A stretch of 64,000 nucleotides of DNA from Schistosoma haematobium (taxonomy: Eukaryota; Platyhelminthes; Trematoda; Strigeidida; Schistosomatidae): the NCBI RefSeq assembly GCF_000699445.3, contig NC_067198.1:39345523-39409522 (forward strand), in the 5' to 3' direction. The notes beneath the pieces are model-generated. The model made no database searches, was not told the DNA's origin, and saw nothing but the letters and a program-made list of their open reading frames with translations. This document shows positions 10,646-23,512 of this stretch, in pieces (positions within the stretch are counted from its first letter, which is position 1; every line of letters begins with the position of its first letter). Both the position numbers and the translations under genes were made by a program.

Positions 10646-13194
10646 ATCATTTCTACTGTCTGGTGGTATTTAAAAAGACGAATTTAAAGAAAAATCACGA
10701 TTCAAATTGAATTTTAATGAGCGGAAACTAAGTAACTTATTAATGTATTCACGGTGATTATTATTATTTTTATTAGTAGCAAGAAGATGATGATGATGTC
10801 CGGTTGACGTAATTGATGCTGAAGGTGATTGAGATGAGGATTATTAGGGGGGGGAGATAGTAATTTATTAATGAACATCATTTCAACTCGAATCGAGGAA
10901 AAAAGCTTTAATAGTTTATTTTCTCACAGATTTCTCGATTTCATTCATATGTTTTTGGTTAATAACCGGATATAATGACGTACATTTGAGAATGAATAGT
11001 TATAACAAGTGTCACTAGTAATGTATATAATAACAATAATAATAATCGTCATCATAGTATTAGACCAGAGGAAATGATTTAAAACGATGTCAACGGCGTC
11101 ATTAAAAATAAAATGAACACAAATATTTCACAAGTTGAGATTACTGAATTATTGAACTATATGTATTCATGATTATACACCTATGTGTACTCTCCACTCA
11201 CTCACTTACACACTCACTCACACACACACACTCTATCTCCCTAGTTAGGCATATGTGTGTTGAGAAGTTATCTACCTTGAAACATTATCACAAGTTAATT
11301 TATTCTATACTAACTACATTTTTATTTTCTACACATAAACACATTTGTAATTCAATCAATCAGTCAATTTTCAATCAAAATATTAAAAAAAGCAGGCACT
11401 GTTTACTCATCTTCATTTGTTTTTTGTTCCACTCATTTTGTTCTCAACAACATCATTTGTAAAAATGTAAATTTACTTTATTATTATTATTTTTTCTAAA
11501 CATTGGCTATAATTTACTAAATTATTGTCTTAGAGACAGGAAATGAGTACTTACCGTTCTATACATTATTTGTCAGTAACAATATTGGTGTTCGTCAATC
11601 GTTTTTTTTTCTTTGCTTCTATTTTATAAATATCTATACTTAAATATGTGTACTCACATATACTACTTACATACATGGAAATACACAAATGTACTTAGTA
11701 ATAAAGACAATTATTCACTCAGTACATGTTTATTGTTGTATTATTTTCATGAATAAAAGAAACAGGAAAAGACATTTAATATTGTTCTATTCTCCATTTA
11801 ATTATGTATTATAGTTCATTTAAGTTTGATTCATCTATTAAGTTGTTCTTGTTAGAATCAACCGTATGAATAAGAACTTACTAACTATGTAACGTCAGTG
11901 TTACAAATATTTACTATTAGGCATGGAAATCTATTGCTTTGAGAACATTTCATGAATACATTTTATATGTATCTGTATAGAATGCAGTTTTTGGTATATA
12001 TATGTGAGAATACACTGTTATATTATGTTATTAAAAAGGTAACTTTCAATCGGAATTTTATAAGTATTTGACCCTTTTACTATTAGTATACTCATTTCAT
12101 AACCCTAGATACAACGAATCAGTCATGGATTGGAATCGACAAAGGTTTGTATACCCATAAAACAACATTAAATCCAGCAGTTATTGTCACTTGGATTTTA
12201 GTACTTAAAGTACAAGAAGATTTTTATTTAATTTTATCAGTACCAACGATTAGACAAAAAGATAATAGTTATTACCAAGTTATTTATTAGCATTAATCTC
12301 AGGAATCTTCATACATCATACCAGTAAAAGGATATATGATAATGAAAATTTTATGTTGTTTCCTTTTTTAAGAAAGCTGACCTCTCTTGGGTATTTTCTC
12401 TGAGGTTAAAGATCACTGAGGAACTTCTCTTTCACATGCTGAAAGATAGTATCGAAAGTGGAATGTAAAGAAAGACCAGAGGCTCGTGAGCTTTTTTTGT
12501 ATATATGAGTGTGTTTTTATTAATCACTTACGTATATTTGATCATGTATACATAGTACATATATTCACTCACGTATCAGCTTATAAAAAGATTTCAGCAA
12601 TTAACCTTGATGATAGGATATGCCACAGGTATTCTATAAAGTCCATCAAAACAAAAAACCAAAGAAAGCGATTTCATGGATGGTTTGATTATAAAATCCA
12701 GTTTCTAAGGTTCATGCTTTGCTATTCACTATGTACTAAAAAGATCATATGTGGATATTTGCATCTTCGTATTGGTGAATTTCCATCGGAAGTGTGCGGA
12801 ACAGAGAATGAGACTCTACCGTGTGAATTCTACTTATTTGGTAATAAAATCTGTAGACTTATCCAGATCTTGTAAAAGAAAACCGAAAGTAAAACCATAT
12901 ACTTTCTAAGAAACATTTTATTGCTAGAAGTAAATGAGATTACTGAAAAATTACCTGACGGTTGTTATATCATTTTACCGATCACATGAAGTCTTTACTT
13001 AGTATTTCTACTATAATTGTATTTTGTAAAATACACTTATTTTTATTATCACTAATATGTGCTTTGGGGTTATATATTAACCGTCACTTTACACACAATA
13101 TTATTCTTGAGTCTCCTCATACCTAGTCTTTTCTTTTACTACTGATGTTGTTACTACTTCAACTATTCTGAAATTTTTCTTGATCGCTTTATTT
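10646..13194. other. Noncoding stretch, no convincing gene
   Basis: Contains a CACT/CA-rich simple tract at about 11198-11232 and an unsupported 129-codon open frame at 12486-12875. I found no splice-site or homology evidence for a host exon. Confidence 0.55.
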
Positions 13195-13280
13195 CACTGC
13201 ACTAAAAAGGTATAGCAACTTGAACCTAAGGATATGTATTAGGTTCTACGTTACACATGACTAACTGATTGACTAACTTG
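13195..13280 (+). repeat. Non-LTR 3'-UTR relic
   Basis: Resembles 15022-15092, the end of the retrotransposon fragment at 14484: GGTATAGCAACTTGAAC here against GGTATGGCAACTTGGAC there, then similar ACGTT and TTGACT words. Confidence 0.5.
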
Positions 13281-14054
13281 AATCTAATGGTTTTAAATCA
13301 CTCAATCTCAAGATCTAATCAGATTAAAATTACCACAGTAAGTGCACAAAAGTTGAAATATTTTCCTAATAAATATATCTATATGAGTTTAACTTGTTGT
13401 TCTTCTAATAACCAGAATCGTTATTGTTTGCACAAAACAGTGTAAGTTGGTATTATATGTAAAGATAACCACCAATACTGAAATCTACGAAACGTATTTT
13501 ATCCTATTTTAGACATAACAGTTGAATATACATACATCTCAATGTTAAGGTTCACATTAAAACTCAAACCCAATACTCATCACTTTGAATACCAAAAACA
13601 TCAGCCACTAAGTTAATAAATCATTAGAACTACTAAGTACATCTTGAATTATACTATTCACCATTTAGTAAAGATATCATTAACCTATTACTACAGGTAA
13701 TATATCAAAGAATCTGCCAAATGAAACCTAAGGTCACCTGACATCAATTAAACTCAGTCTTCAACAACAGAAGATTACGAATCCTTACAGATGAAAATAA
13801 TAATAAAACATATTAACAGAATATAATTTATTCTATAGATCAAAAACCAATCATTTCCATTTTCTTGTGTTTTACCCAACAACAACAGAAAAAAACCCAG
13901 TGTCGGTGTTTTCTTTTATATACAAATCTATTTTCTTTCCTTGAACGTGTATTTATGAATAATTCTTGTATTCTTTTTTTTCCCCAAAAGTACTTGTTTT
14001 AACTAAATATACTAATAAATCACCATCCATACTAGTAACTACAATAATAATTCT

Positions 14055-14093
<39 letters not shown>

Positions 14094-14483
14094 GTATCAT
14101 TATCATTATCAGTATTGTTAAGTAGTATTCAGTAAGGTTAGACATGGATTATCATTTCTGTGTTTAGGCTGATTAAAGAAAACTACGAGTAATTCACGAA
14201 CATGGGAAATCAGATTTTTATTAGTATTAAACTGATCATGAATATTTTTCCCCTTTTTTTCCTTCATTGGATGTGTTTACACTTGAATAGTATACACTCT
14301 TGTTGTACACACACATATACATGGATATATACCAACATTTGTAATATACACTAATAGGTAATATAGTTTACAGGAAATAGACTAGGTTTTCCAGGTATTT
14401 TCTTTATAATAAATATTTTTTTACATCACTTAAGATAAACTATTCATTTAGATAATATTTCTATTAATAAGATAATAATACGA
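13281..14483. other. Noncoding, (ATT)n at 14057-14092
   Basis: Only the trinucleotide tract stands out. Confidence 0.6.
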
Positions 14484-15095
14484 AATATTGCTGGCGTCTG
14501 CTGGGATCACCGGGTAAGTAATAGTGAGGTTAAACGCAGGGTATTAGGGAAAGATGGTAAATCAGTCAATGAGGTTGTGAATCTTCATCGACTGAGAAGT
14601 TTGGGCCACGTGTTACGTATGCCCGAACACCGATTACCACGACGTGCAATGCTAACCGGTGCTGGAGATGGTTGGAAGAAAGTTAGGGGCAGACAAACCA
14701 AAACGTCGCATCAGTGCTTGGAGTCACTAACTTCTGGTCTGAACCATGTTGGTAGATGAAAACTACTTGGTTGTGGTCCGCGTGGCTATCGTAACCAATG
14801 GTTGGAGACTCTTGGTGACATGGCTCAGAATCGATCACAATGGCGTCGGTGTATACACTCTATCTTCCCTTAAACTAAGAGATTAAAATTGCTTCATATC
14901 TTTCTTTCTACGAACTAATCCCTTCTTCCTGTACTATATACTTACTGCAATCTTTCTTTAATATATTACCACCTCTGAATTAACTACATTTATATATCCG
15001 GTGTCCATCTTGTTGTGTTAATGAGGTATGGCAACTTGGACCGATGCATATATGTGCCTGGTCCTACGTTGTAGCTAATTGACTGACTGAGATAA
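14484..15095 (+). pseudogene. 5'-truncated non-LTR retrotransposon, C-terminal region and 3' UTR
   Basis: One frame from 14484 reads NIAGVCWDHRVSN and then LGHVLRMPEHRLPRRAML, GAGDGWKKVRG and WLETLGDMAQNRSQWRRC, typical of the C-terminus after the polymerase domain in non-LTR elements. It is interrupted by TGA near 14757, where a Cys codon would fit, and ends at a stop near 14873. A 3' UTR of about 220 bp ends in GACTGACTGAG near 15092. It is distinct from the SR2-like RTE copies in the window. Decayed relatives appear at 43.85 and 45.4 kb. The clade is not certain. Confidence 0.75.
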
Positions 15096-15354
15096 TAATA
15101 CAGGTAGTTTTTGATAGGAATTTTTTAATAACTATTCATCATTCCTTCTATGGTAGATTTAAATTAGACTTGCAATTATAATTAATTGTACAATCCGTTT
15201 TTGAATATTCTATCGTATTAGCTAAATATCCTAGAATATATCCTATCTTTGATGATGTGAATACAACGGTTATCAAAAAATTGATATTAATACCAAGGTT
15301 TAACTTGATAGTTTCAAATCAATTGAGCATTAGGTAGAGAGTACTATTTAAACT

Positions 15355-15695
15355 AGTATAGGGGGTGTGGAGATTATTGAGTTTTTGATTGAGATCATGA
15401 ACCGGTTGATGTTAGACTGCCTTTGGAAACCTGGAAGCACTGAACGGCCGTTTCGTCCTGTTGTGGGACTCCTCAGCAGTGTGCATCCACAATCTCGCTG
15501 ACGGGATTCGAAACCAGGGCCTTCAGTCTCGCGCACGAACGCTTAACCTGATGGACCACTGGGCCGCCATCCAGTGGTGACAGTCTAACACCAACCAATC
15601 CACCAAATTGTGTGACCATCTTCCATTGTACTGAGGTAGATACCTGTCTCTACCCGACATGGATTAACTCCACTGGTCACGGCTTCTCACTAGAA
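15355..15695 (-). mobile_element. SINE-B copy, long 5' flank retained
   Basis: Minus strand: a 5' unit shared with 53.9-54.2 kb (CCAGTGGAGTT, GGTTGGTGTTAGAC), then A-box-like TGGTCCATCAGGTTAAG, B-box-like GGTTTCGAATCCC, hammerhead, and a tail ending TTGAGTTTTTGATTGAGATC. It is the most complete SINE-B here. The family therefore runs to about 340 bp. Confidence 0.75.
15432..15490 (-). ncRNA. Hammerhead ribozyme, consensus core retained
   Basis: Minus strand: stem I CACTG pairing with CAGTG, core CTGAGGA, stem II GTCC/GGAC with loop CACAACA, GAAA, stem III ACGGCCGT, cleavage triplet GTT (allowed under the NUH rule, usually weaker than GUC). All invariant core bases are present. Activity is an inference. 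Confidence 0.7.
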
Positions 15696-17371
15696 CTTGT
15701 GTTAATTTAATTTCGATTATTTATTTATTGTGAAGAAGTGGCTTAAATTAAGTCACGACACGTCAGAAATACAATTTTTCTATTGATTGGGATATAACAG
15801 AAATATATGTATTATTATTAATTTTCAAAAATCTCCGATCGTTATGTCTTAACTCCTTTGTTAATAGAAAGAAGTGATTCCTCCACTTCTTATGACTCAG
15901 ATTTATTATTAGGATTTCTTGATCCTATAAAAAGATTAAATGATTTAATTGTACTAAAATCTATGAATTGAAATACAAAGATTATGTTTCTTTTTTGTAG
16001 GAATAAAAGGTTGAATAGGTCAATGTAAATCAGATAGATTGATAGCTATGATTAGTTCAAAGTGAAATTGATCTAAACTTTAAGGATCTGGTTTTATTTA
16101 TTTAAGTAAATGTAATTGGATAGAATAAGAAAAGAAAAATATGATATGTATATTAGATAATGACATTGAAGATTTTTACACGAGATCAGAAATCCAATGT
16201 TTCAAAAAATGATTGAATTTGAAAAGACAAACAGCTAGATTACGATTCAATAGTTAAATGGTATTGATTTTATGGAATCATCTAAACTTTATATGTATCA
16301 ATGTATGAGCCTTGTACACTACTGACGAACCATGGATTGAGACAAAACAGACATTTATTGCCTACCGGTTTTAATTAATTTTTCAACTGTTTATTTTGAA
16401 TAACAGAATCGCTTATCTAGAACTCCACGTGTAGTCTAAATAAGGATCATTAGATTCCCTTGGTACATTTATAGTTCTGAGTAGGTATAACACGATTCTC
16501 GTCTTTCAACTGCAGTCAAATCATGGTCCAATGCAAACATCAATGAATGTGTGTGACTGTTTCACTCATAAATATAGTTAATTCAACGGTTTATGAAACA
16601 AATTAAAAAGTTTTCAACACGAAGATGATCTTTGGTTATTTGAAGTTGCAGTTTGTAAAGATTTTGTGACATTTTTTAAACTCTCCCTTGAATTACCCAA
16701 ATAAATAAATGTATCCTATTCAAGTTCTTTCATTTTATTATTTTTTTTTCACAGTTTTTTGGACTGATGAACATTGTACATAACATAAAAAAGATGAGGA
16801 ATATTTATAGTTGTGGAAAAGGATACTAGAAACGCTGTGTCCTCCGCAGACTTTGATCCGTTATCATTCACACTACTAAACTATCCAGGTCAAATTACGA
16901 AACGTATTCAAAATAACTCCAAATCGGTTTCTCTTTAAAAAAATCTGATTAGAACTCCTGACCTACGGAGTTAAACAAGCTACGGTTAGTGATGTTTGAT
17001 ATTTAACGATATTATTATATTTGATAGTGATGCATTGAATATTGTAAAAACCTATAAACCTCTGACTACTGGTCATATAGTTCAGAGCTAACCAACTCTC
17101 TGGTAGAATGTAAAGCCATAAATTGAAATTCTGGCAAATTGATTCTTTATTAGTTTTTATAATGTCGTAAAAAATTATGTTACCACTAATTAATTCAATA
17201 TTAACTGCCTAATTCAGTTATTTATCCCATGAATATGTATAATTGCTATTGTCATAAATCTGGCAATGAATTTCCAATTTAGCAATAATGCCAAACTAAA
17301 TATACTTCTTGAATAGTTGTTAAAAACCTACTGAATATTACAGAGTACTGTATAGCTTTTATGAACAATAT
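15696..17371. other. Noncoding, nothing recognised
   Basis: AT-rich, no gene or clear repeat. Confidence 0.6.
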
Positions 17372-17645
17372 AAATTAGGGGTAACAGTGGAATCTAGGAT
17401 CCAGGTTTCATACTATTTCAGTCAGGTCAACTGGATGTATCTACCCCTTAGTATCGATATTCGCACTAAGACTTAAATTCAGTACATTTCTCTTCAAACA
17501 TTGAAAACGTTGCCTACCAAGCTATTTAGTTCATATAGCCACTTACTTGTGTATCTGGTACAATCAATACTGGCATTCAGGTGTATCCAACTGGCAAGTC
17601 CCAAATACGACAAAACACTGCAAGCTATAATCACTATCTTCTAAG
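17372..17645. mobile_element. Decayed inverted SMalpha pair
   Basis: 17383-17440 reads on the minus strand as a hammerhead-like SMalpha segment (GTGGAATCTAGGATCCAGG to CAACTGGATGTAT). 17570-17635 reads on the plus strand (GTGTATCCAACTGGCAAGTC, then CAAATACGACAAAACAC). Both cores are mutated. Confidence 0.55.
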
Positions 17646-17843
17646 AAAACAGATAATAAAATGTCTAGTATCAAAACAATCTGGACAGGATAAGTATGCT
17701 AATCAAGATTGATGAAGATTCAATCAAAATTATCAATCACAGGATAGTTCAAATACTTTTAAATAATGTTATATGTATTAAATAGCCATTTTATAGTGAT
17801 CTTAAATTTCAATCAATTAAATTCCATAGTTTCTATATTATTT
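17646..17843. other. Noncoding spacer
   Basis: Nothing recognised. Confidence 0.6.

Positions 17844-17884
<41 letters not shown>
17844..17884. repeat. (TAG)n microsatellite
   Basis: About 13 units. Confidence 0.95.
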
Positions 17885-17885
<1 letters not shown>

Positions 17886-20216
17886 ACAAGGGGTATGAAC
17901 TTATGGAAAAGTTCCAAATAAAGATGAAACAATCATTGAATAATTTATAGATTTATCAATTGACTGTGATAAAACTATTTGACATGATCATAATGTTATC
18001 TTTTGTTTTCGTTTTACTGTTGAATTAGTTCAATATTATATTCATGAAGGGATTGATTACTGATCTTATCCATTATGATAAATTCTCTTAATTTTTTATT
18101 TTTTGTTCTCTAGTAAAAATGAGTCATATAAGTAAATTTCCATTTGTTTAATAATTGAGAAAAAAAGAAAGAAGAAACTTTATTGTATCTAGTACAAATG
18201 ACTTATGTTGATGTACGTGGTCTCTTTATTTAGGCATAACAATATAGAATTAATGATTGACCACAATTACTTAGTAAATATATATATAGAGAGAGATATA
18301 GACCTCTTCTCATTACTTTTTATACCATCTACTCTTCTTTGTCTAATTCACTAGTAATATACTTACTTGTCTAATATTCACCTACATTACATTGAACTAA
18401 ACTAAATATTAGTAGTATTATACATTTTTTTTAAAAAAGTGTATTACAATGTAGAACGATAAAGGAAGGGATGTAAGTATCAAAATATTCCTCTTTTTTT
18501 TGTTAAAAAAACGCAACTTCATAGTGAATCAATGATGAATTAGAAAAGAAAAGAAAAAACAAACAATACTTGATTGACATTTTTTTGTGTCTGTGTCCAT
18601 TTTCATTACAATAAAGTTACTTTTTTTCATTTGTTTGTTTCATAGAACAAACAACACAAATCTAGTAAATGAAAGCAATAGATTCCAAAAGATTAAGCCA
18701 AAGATGACACTGTCTATACATTTTAGTGAATTTTTTTTATATGATTAGGAAAATAGGAGAAACTGAGAGAGAGAGAGAGGGGAGAACGGGGGAGGGTGCA
18801 AAGTACGAAAGGGGACAACAAATATGCCCTATTCAAATTTCTTTGCAATTTTTAATCATAAAAAAATAATAATAGGTAAACAAAGTTTCATAAGAAGTTG
18901 AGTCATCTTTTGAATACTTTTTTTTAAAGTAAATAATAAATAGTCCACAGGTGGATATTTTACAATCACAATGCATTTGTCATTATATAAGGGTGATAGA
19001 CAAAAATTATTCGAATGGATACAATAAATGATTAGTTCACTTTTATGTTCAAAATAACTCAGACTTAATCATGCTAGTGAGGATTGTAAGAGATGAGAAT
19101 ATTTGTGTACGTGTATGCATTTGTCGCATAAACAGATCTTTATTGAATAGTCTAAAAGTATAATGATCACTTCAAGACTCGATGGTTCTAGGTTTCAACC
19201 CATGTTATAGTAATTGTGTAGTGCATAGTAGACGAACAACTGCAATACCGATTCTCAGTGTTACTTTAACTAGTGTTCATTCGTGACGAAAATTGTTTAT
19301 TAATTATAAACAGAACCTTTACGAATCTGAATACGTCCAGTAAATATTATCTGGTTTATATGGTACTATTATGGATACTAATAAATAAGATTAGAGGTGA
19401 AAGTACACATTTTGACTACTTTAATAGACTCTAAAATAATCTTAAAGAAATAGCCAATTAGAATATTGCTAATATGAATCAATAGTTTGTAATATCAAAA
19501 TTCGAAATGAGCTAGGGTCAGGTTAATTAGTTTGGGTTAGATTAAAGGTCTTGACATAGAGTTATGATTAAGACTTTGGATCAGTTATGGTGTTAAGAGT
19601 CCGTAATAATGGTACAAAGAGATAGAATGCTTCGTAGCCATATTAATGAATGCCTATACAGTTATTTCAGTAATTTCAAATTAAAAGAACCTTTAGGTTG
19701 TTTTTCAAAGGTTATAAATGATGCTAAAATGTTATATATATTATAATTCAATTTGTTTTATATTATTTTTCTTATCAAAATCTAGTCATTTCTTCATAAC
19801 CCTATTAAGAATCGCTCAAATGCATCAACAATACGTAGTTTTGATATATTTATCAAGCTTTTGTTTACTAAAGATTGGTAGATTTTACTTCTTACTTAAC
19901 TCTTAGTAAGATACAAACAATTAGTTGGCGCTTTCTGAATTTCGAGATCAATCCCAATAGCTTACACCTTAATTCTGATTGGTTCATCAGTGTAATATGC
20001 TTTTATCAGACTAGCTATTATGTACTCTAAGCAATGTACCTAATTACTAGGTACACGCTTACGTACTCATTTTTGAGATATAATATCTGTGTTATGCCTG
20101 ATGGTATTGTCCGTTTGTTCAAAACCAAATCAATTTACGGATTGCAGACGGGGCTTCTAATGAGGAAATGGTTGGCCGATATCTGATTGCCTTTTTTTAA
20201 CTTTTAATTATGCTTT
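17885..20216. other. Noncoding; GA-rich tract 18766-18795
   Basis: The tract at 18766-18795 is purine-rich (GAGA then GGGG). No gene recognised; short open frames are hydrophobic and low-complexity. Confidence 0.55.
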
Positions 20217-20400
20217 TTACCCCTCGTCGAGGAGCATTGTCCACCCACCAGGATTCTCCATTGAACTCCGTCCTGGACAATCCTTTCCAGTTATTTCCAG
20301 TTGCTATTCATCTTTTTGATATCTGCTTCTAATTCCCAAAGCAATATGTTTCTTGATCTTCCTCTTCCCTTCTTCTTTCAGGATTCCGAGTTCGCTAACC
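20217..20400 (-). pseudogene. Short diverged RTE 3'-end relic
   Basis: Follows 35733-35910 in order: CTCGTCGAGGAGCAT, CTGGACAATCCTTTCCAG, a CAGTTGCTATTCATC-like word, CTTCCCTTCTTC and GGATTCCGAGTT. It is the last part of the RTE ORF on the minus strand, older than the 25 and 36 kb copies, with no intact frame. Confidence 0.7.
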
Positions 20401-21599
20401 AGATTGTTTTTCTTTCCAGTAGATTATTACTCCATTCGGATAAAGTAAATAAAAACAACTATATCGTTGATATATTTTTCACCTCGTCTTTATTACTACT
20501 GATACTATGTTACTCAAAGAAGACATTTTGAATAATCTTTTCTGTCATACAGTAAATAAATTTACAGATGTTCTACTTTCTTTCCTGATAAAAAGGTTAT
20601 TTATTCTTAGGTTTCTTTGACTCACCGTTTTTATTTCATCATTTAACGTCATCAATATCATCATCGCCGTTGTTTAACTATTCGAATAAGTGTATACAAT
20701 GCCTCTGTCTATTCATAACATTTCATATAAATTGATAAATATACAGATTTTTCCGAAAAAATAGAAATTTCTCAGTCTTGTGTCTGACGTGTATTGTCTG
20801 GGTGTGTGTTAAGTTTTTTCTCTCTTCTTCTGTGGTTACTTTAAATCCTTTTTTTCGAAAAAATAAATGCACCACTGTATTGTGTATGCATTACAATAAA
20901 CTAAGATATCCGTTAGATAGTATCTCAATAAGAGAGAGTCTAATTTAACGTATGATACAATCCGATAAGTATGTATATATTCACTATATACTAATTGAAT
21001 AGGTTAAAAATGAAACTATGTCGGTATTTTATGTGTATATGTGTGTACTCGTTTTTAGTTATTTAATAAGTAGTTACATGAATGTTTAAAACTAACTACA
21101 CCCACATGTATACATACACACACTCTCTCTCCCATTGTTTTGTTGTTGTTCCTTTGCTTTCCCACTTCTACATCTTACTATCGTACAAATTTTTTTCTGT
21201 ACTGAAGAATAAAGTAGACACTGACAAATACGAGATGATATGCTAAACATTTAATATATAAAAATTTTAATTTCTATATATGTATATTCCATGAGGAAGT
21301 CGATTGGGTTGTATTATTCTGTGCTAAGCTTATGTTTTATGAAAGAAAAGAAACAGACCAAACATTTCTTTTCATTTTGCTTTGTTTGTTTTGTTTATGC
21401 TTCAGATTTCATTCTTTTCATAAATGATCAACAAATTTTACGTGTATATTTTGTTTCTATATTCAAGTGGTATTTGTTTTTATTTCATTTTATATTGACG
21501 CAAAATGTATTTTCACTGAAAACAAGTCATGATGACATTTTATCATTAGAAAATTTATCATTTACACAATAGACTTGATATAATGGTTACAAATGTTGT
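20401..21599. other. Noncoding, nothing recognised
   Basis: Includes short CA/CT tracts near 21112-21133. No gene. Confidence 0.6.
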
Positions 21600-22180
21600 T
21601 ACTTTGACGTGATGGTTGGGCTTGCCTATCATGATGAACCAGTCGAACTATACTGACTGGAACAATCGTTCCTCAATGTTCTACCATGCCAGACAGGTAT
21701 GTTGAAGAGCGACAAAATTAAGAGCAGTAAACCCGAGGTCTGAGGGTGAAGTTATACTGCTGACTGTACAGAGGTATGATGGCAGTAAGATGTTTCCTTC
21801 AGATAACTAGCATAATAGCTATGCCGCCTTCCCACAAGAAGGGGTGAGGTTAGAAAACGTCGACCCTAAAAATGAACACCTTACCTTATCCCACAGACAT
21901 CCGTCTTCAGCGGTAAAGTCTCAACAAGTACGGAGCTAACACGGAAACTACTCACAAAAAGGTCGTGTGTGACCGACCTCAAGCAGTTGTCCTTTGTGCA
22001 CAGCGATCACGCTCTCGGGTCACTAAGACAATCTCTGGTTTAATTTTCTTTTCAAGTACCTCCAGAGGAACCCTTCCACGGTGTGAGCAATCGGGAAGTA
22101 ATAACCGCACTCATACCTCTAATAGCACTCAAGACCATTGTATTCATACTAATTGGTTACACTTTAGTGATTCATTTTAT
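21600..22180. repeat. GC-richer island, unclassified, probably mobile-element derived
   Basis: Base composition is visibly richer in G and C than the flanks, with words such as GCCGCCTTCCCACAAG, GTGACCGACCTCAAGC and CACGCTCTCGGGTC. No frame exceeds about 90 codons. It has the texture of a non-LTR 5' UTR, but I cannot assign a family and no second copy lies in the window. Confidence 0.4.
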
Positions 22181-22539
22181 AGGATCTGTCTGCGAAAAGA
22201 CCTTATTTTTATTTTTACAAAACATTGGTCATAACAAGAATCAATCATTGATGTTTATAATACTAAGTGATAATATTGTTGAAATTCCATAGACGGATGG
22301 AAATCAATTAGGATAATGAGAGTTACTGACACATTACCTTATTTTATTTCATTCAATCTTATTTTCAACTAAACATATACACGCAATTGCTTGTGCTTTC
22401 TAATTCTTGACTTATGGTTAGTTGATTTAAAATATGAGGCAACACTATAATTTATGAATGAGCTAATTAGGTTTAAGATAGAGAGTCTTGGATTTTAGTA
22501 AAAACTTCATTCATCTATATAACTGACTAATATTCTAAG
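22181..22539. other. Noncoding, nothing recognised
   Basis: No supportable feature. Confidence 0.6.
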
Positions 22540-22730
22540 ATTATAGATGATGTCAGTTCGTTTTGAATGCCTTGATTCTAATTCCTTACCCTAACTTCTA
22601 GTCCCAAATCCAGAATCTGATTTGTAATCCTATTTAGCCTCTAGTAAGTAGGTGAACTTTCTTGAGTTCACTGTGGCGTTGCTCAAATGTTGTTCATACA
22701 TTACAGTTTCACTGAAAACTGATCAGTTCA
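22540..22730. repeat. Dispersed repeat Q, copy 1
   Basis: Shares an ordered set of words with 32126-32285: CCTAAC, CTAGTAAGTAGGTG, a GCTC/GACGCTC segment, a GGCGT..CTCAAA word and a final TCAC. Family unknown. Confidence 0.5.
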
Positions 22731-23137
22731 TCCATTTTATGCAATAATTTAGAAGAATAGATTTATTTGATTCAGTTTTTACGGTCTCTCTCTTTTTATT
22801 CACTATCCTGTTGAGTAAAAAGAAAACATATATTTGAAGGCATGTAAATATTCGGCTTCAAGTCAGATGCTCATTCCCAGAACTATTTAGTGTCATTCAT
22901 GAGTACTGAAAAGATATGAATTATTCATTCAATCCTCACTTCACAAAAATGGATGAACACTTTTTAACGAAGAAAATCTCTTTGATAATCTCATATTCTC
23001 AATCTCTACTGATAAGCATTGAAAAGTAATTTTATATGTGACAAACTATGATAAACTGAGGAATATCACATCATTCAGAGAAATTATCACAGATAGCCTA
23101 ACTTTCTTAAGTATCCAATATAAAATTCTCTAAAAAT
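22731..23137. other. Noncoding, nothing recognised
   Basis: AT-rich. Confidence 0.6.
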
Positions 23138-23512
23138 TGTAATTTATTTATTTAAACACATAAATATTGGTACAATGAGGCACCAAATACATATGCGCCA
23201 CACAAATCTCATTCGATATGTGTGAGAGCTGTGATACTGCTCGGGTACCCAAAACGAAGCAGGTGGTTTTTAGGGGGCCACTCCCCGAGCCTTCGACCTG
23301 AAGGTCTGATCCACAAGGCAGTGGAGCATCGTGAGGAGATGCAGTCCCATGGAAGCCGGTGACCAACAATTGGTTCATACACCATTTGTTCCCATAGGTT
23401 ACTGGAGCCCATGTGCACCATTGATTTGGAATTTGGTTAAAGCGCCTGACATTTGCTTTCCGTCCTCTCATTTTCGTAAACAACACCCCCCCCCCAAGAG
23501 AAGGCAGTGAGT
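23138..23512 (-). mobile_element. Repeat P, copy 1, with conserved short ORF
   Basis: Nearly identical to 54245-54610 over about 330 bp, the strongest repeat match in the window after the LTRs and the large inverted repeat. The minus strand carries a frame of about 110 codons (MRGRK..., with PNQWCTWAPVTYGNKWCMNQ and SDLQVEGSGSGPLKTTC) that also stays open in the other copy. The function is unknown and it may simply be part of a non-LTR element. A run of C at about 23486-23496 replaces sequence present in the other copy, and the upstream part of that copy is missing. Confidence 0.65.

Noticed and set aside
12486..12875. 129-codon open frame as a host exon
   Set aside because: Composition is typical of AT-rich noncoding frames, with no recognisable domain, no clear splice sites and no repeat partner. 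Not enough to call.
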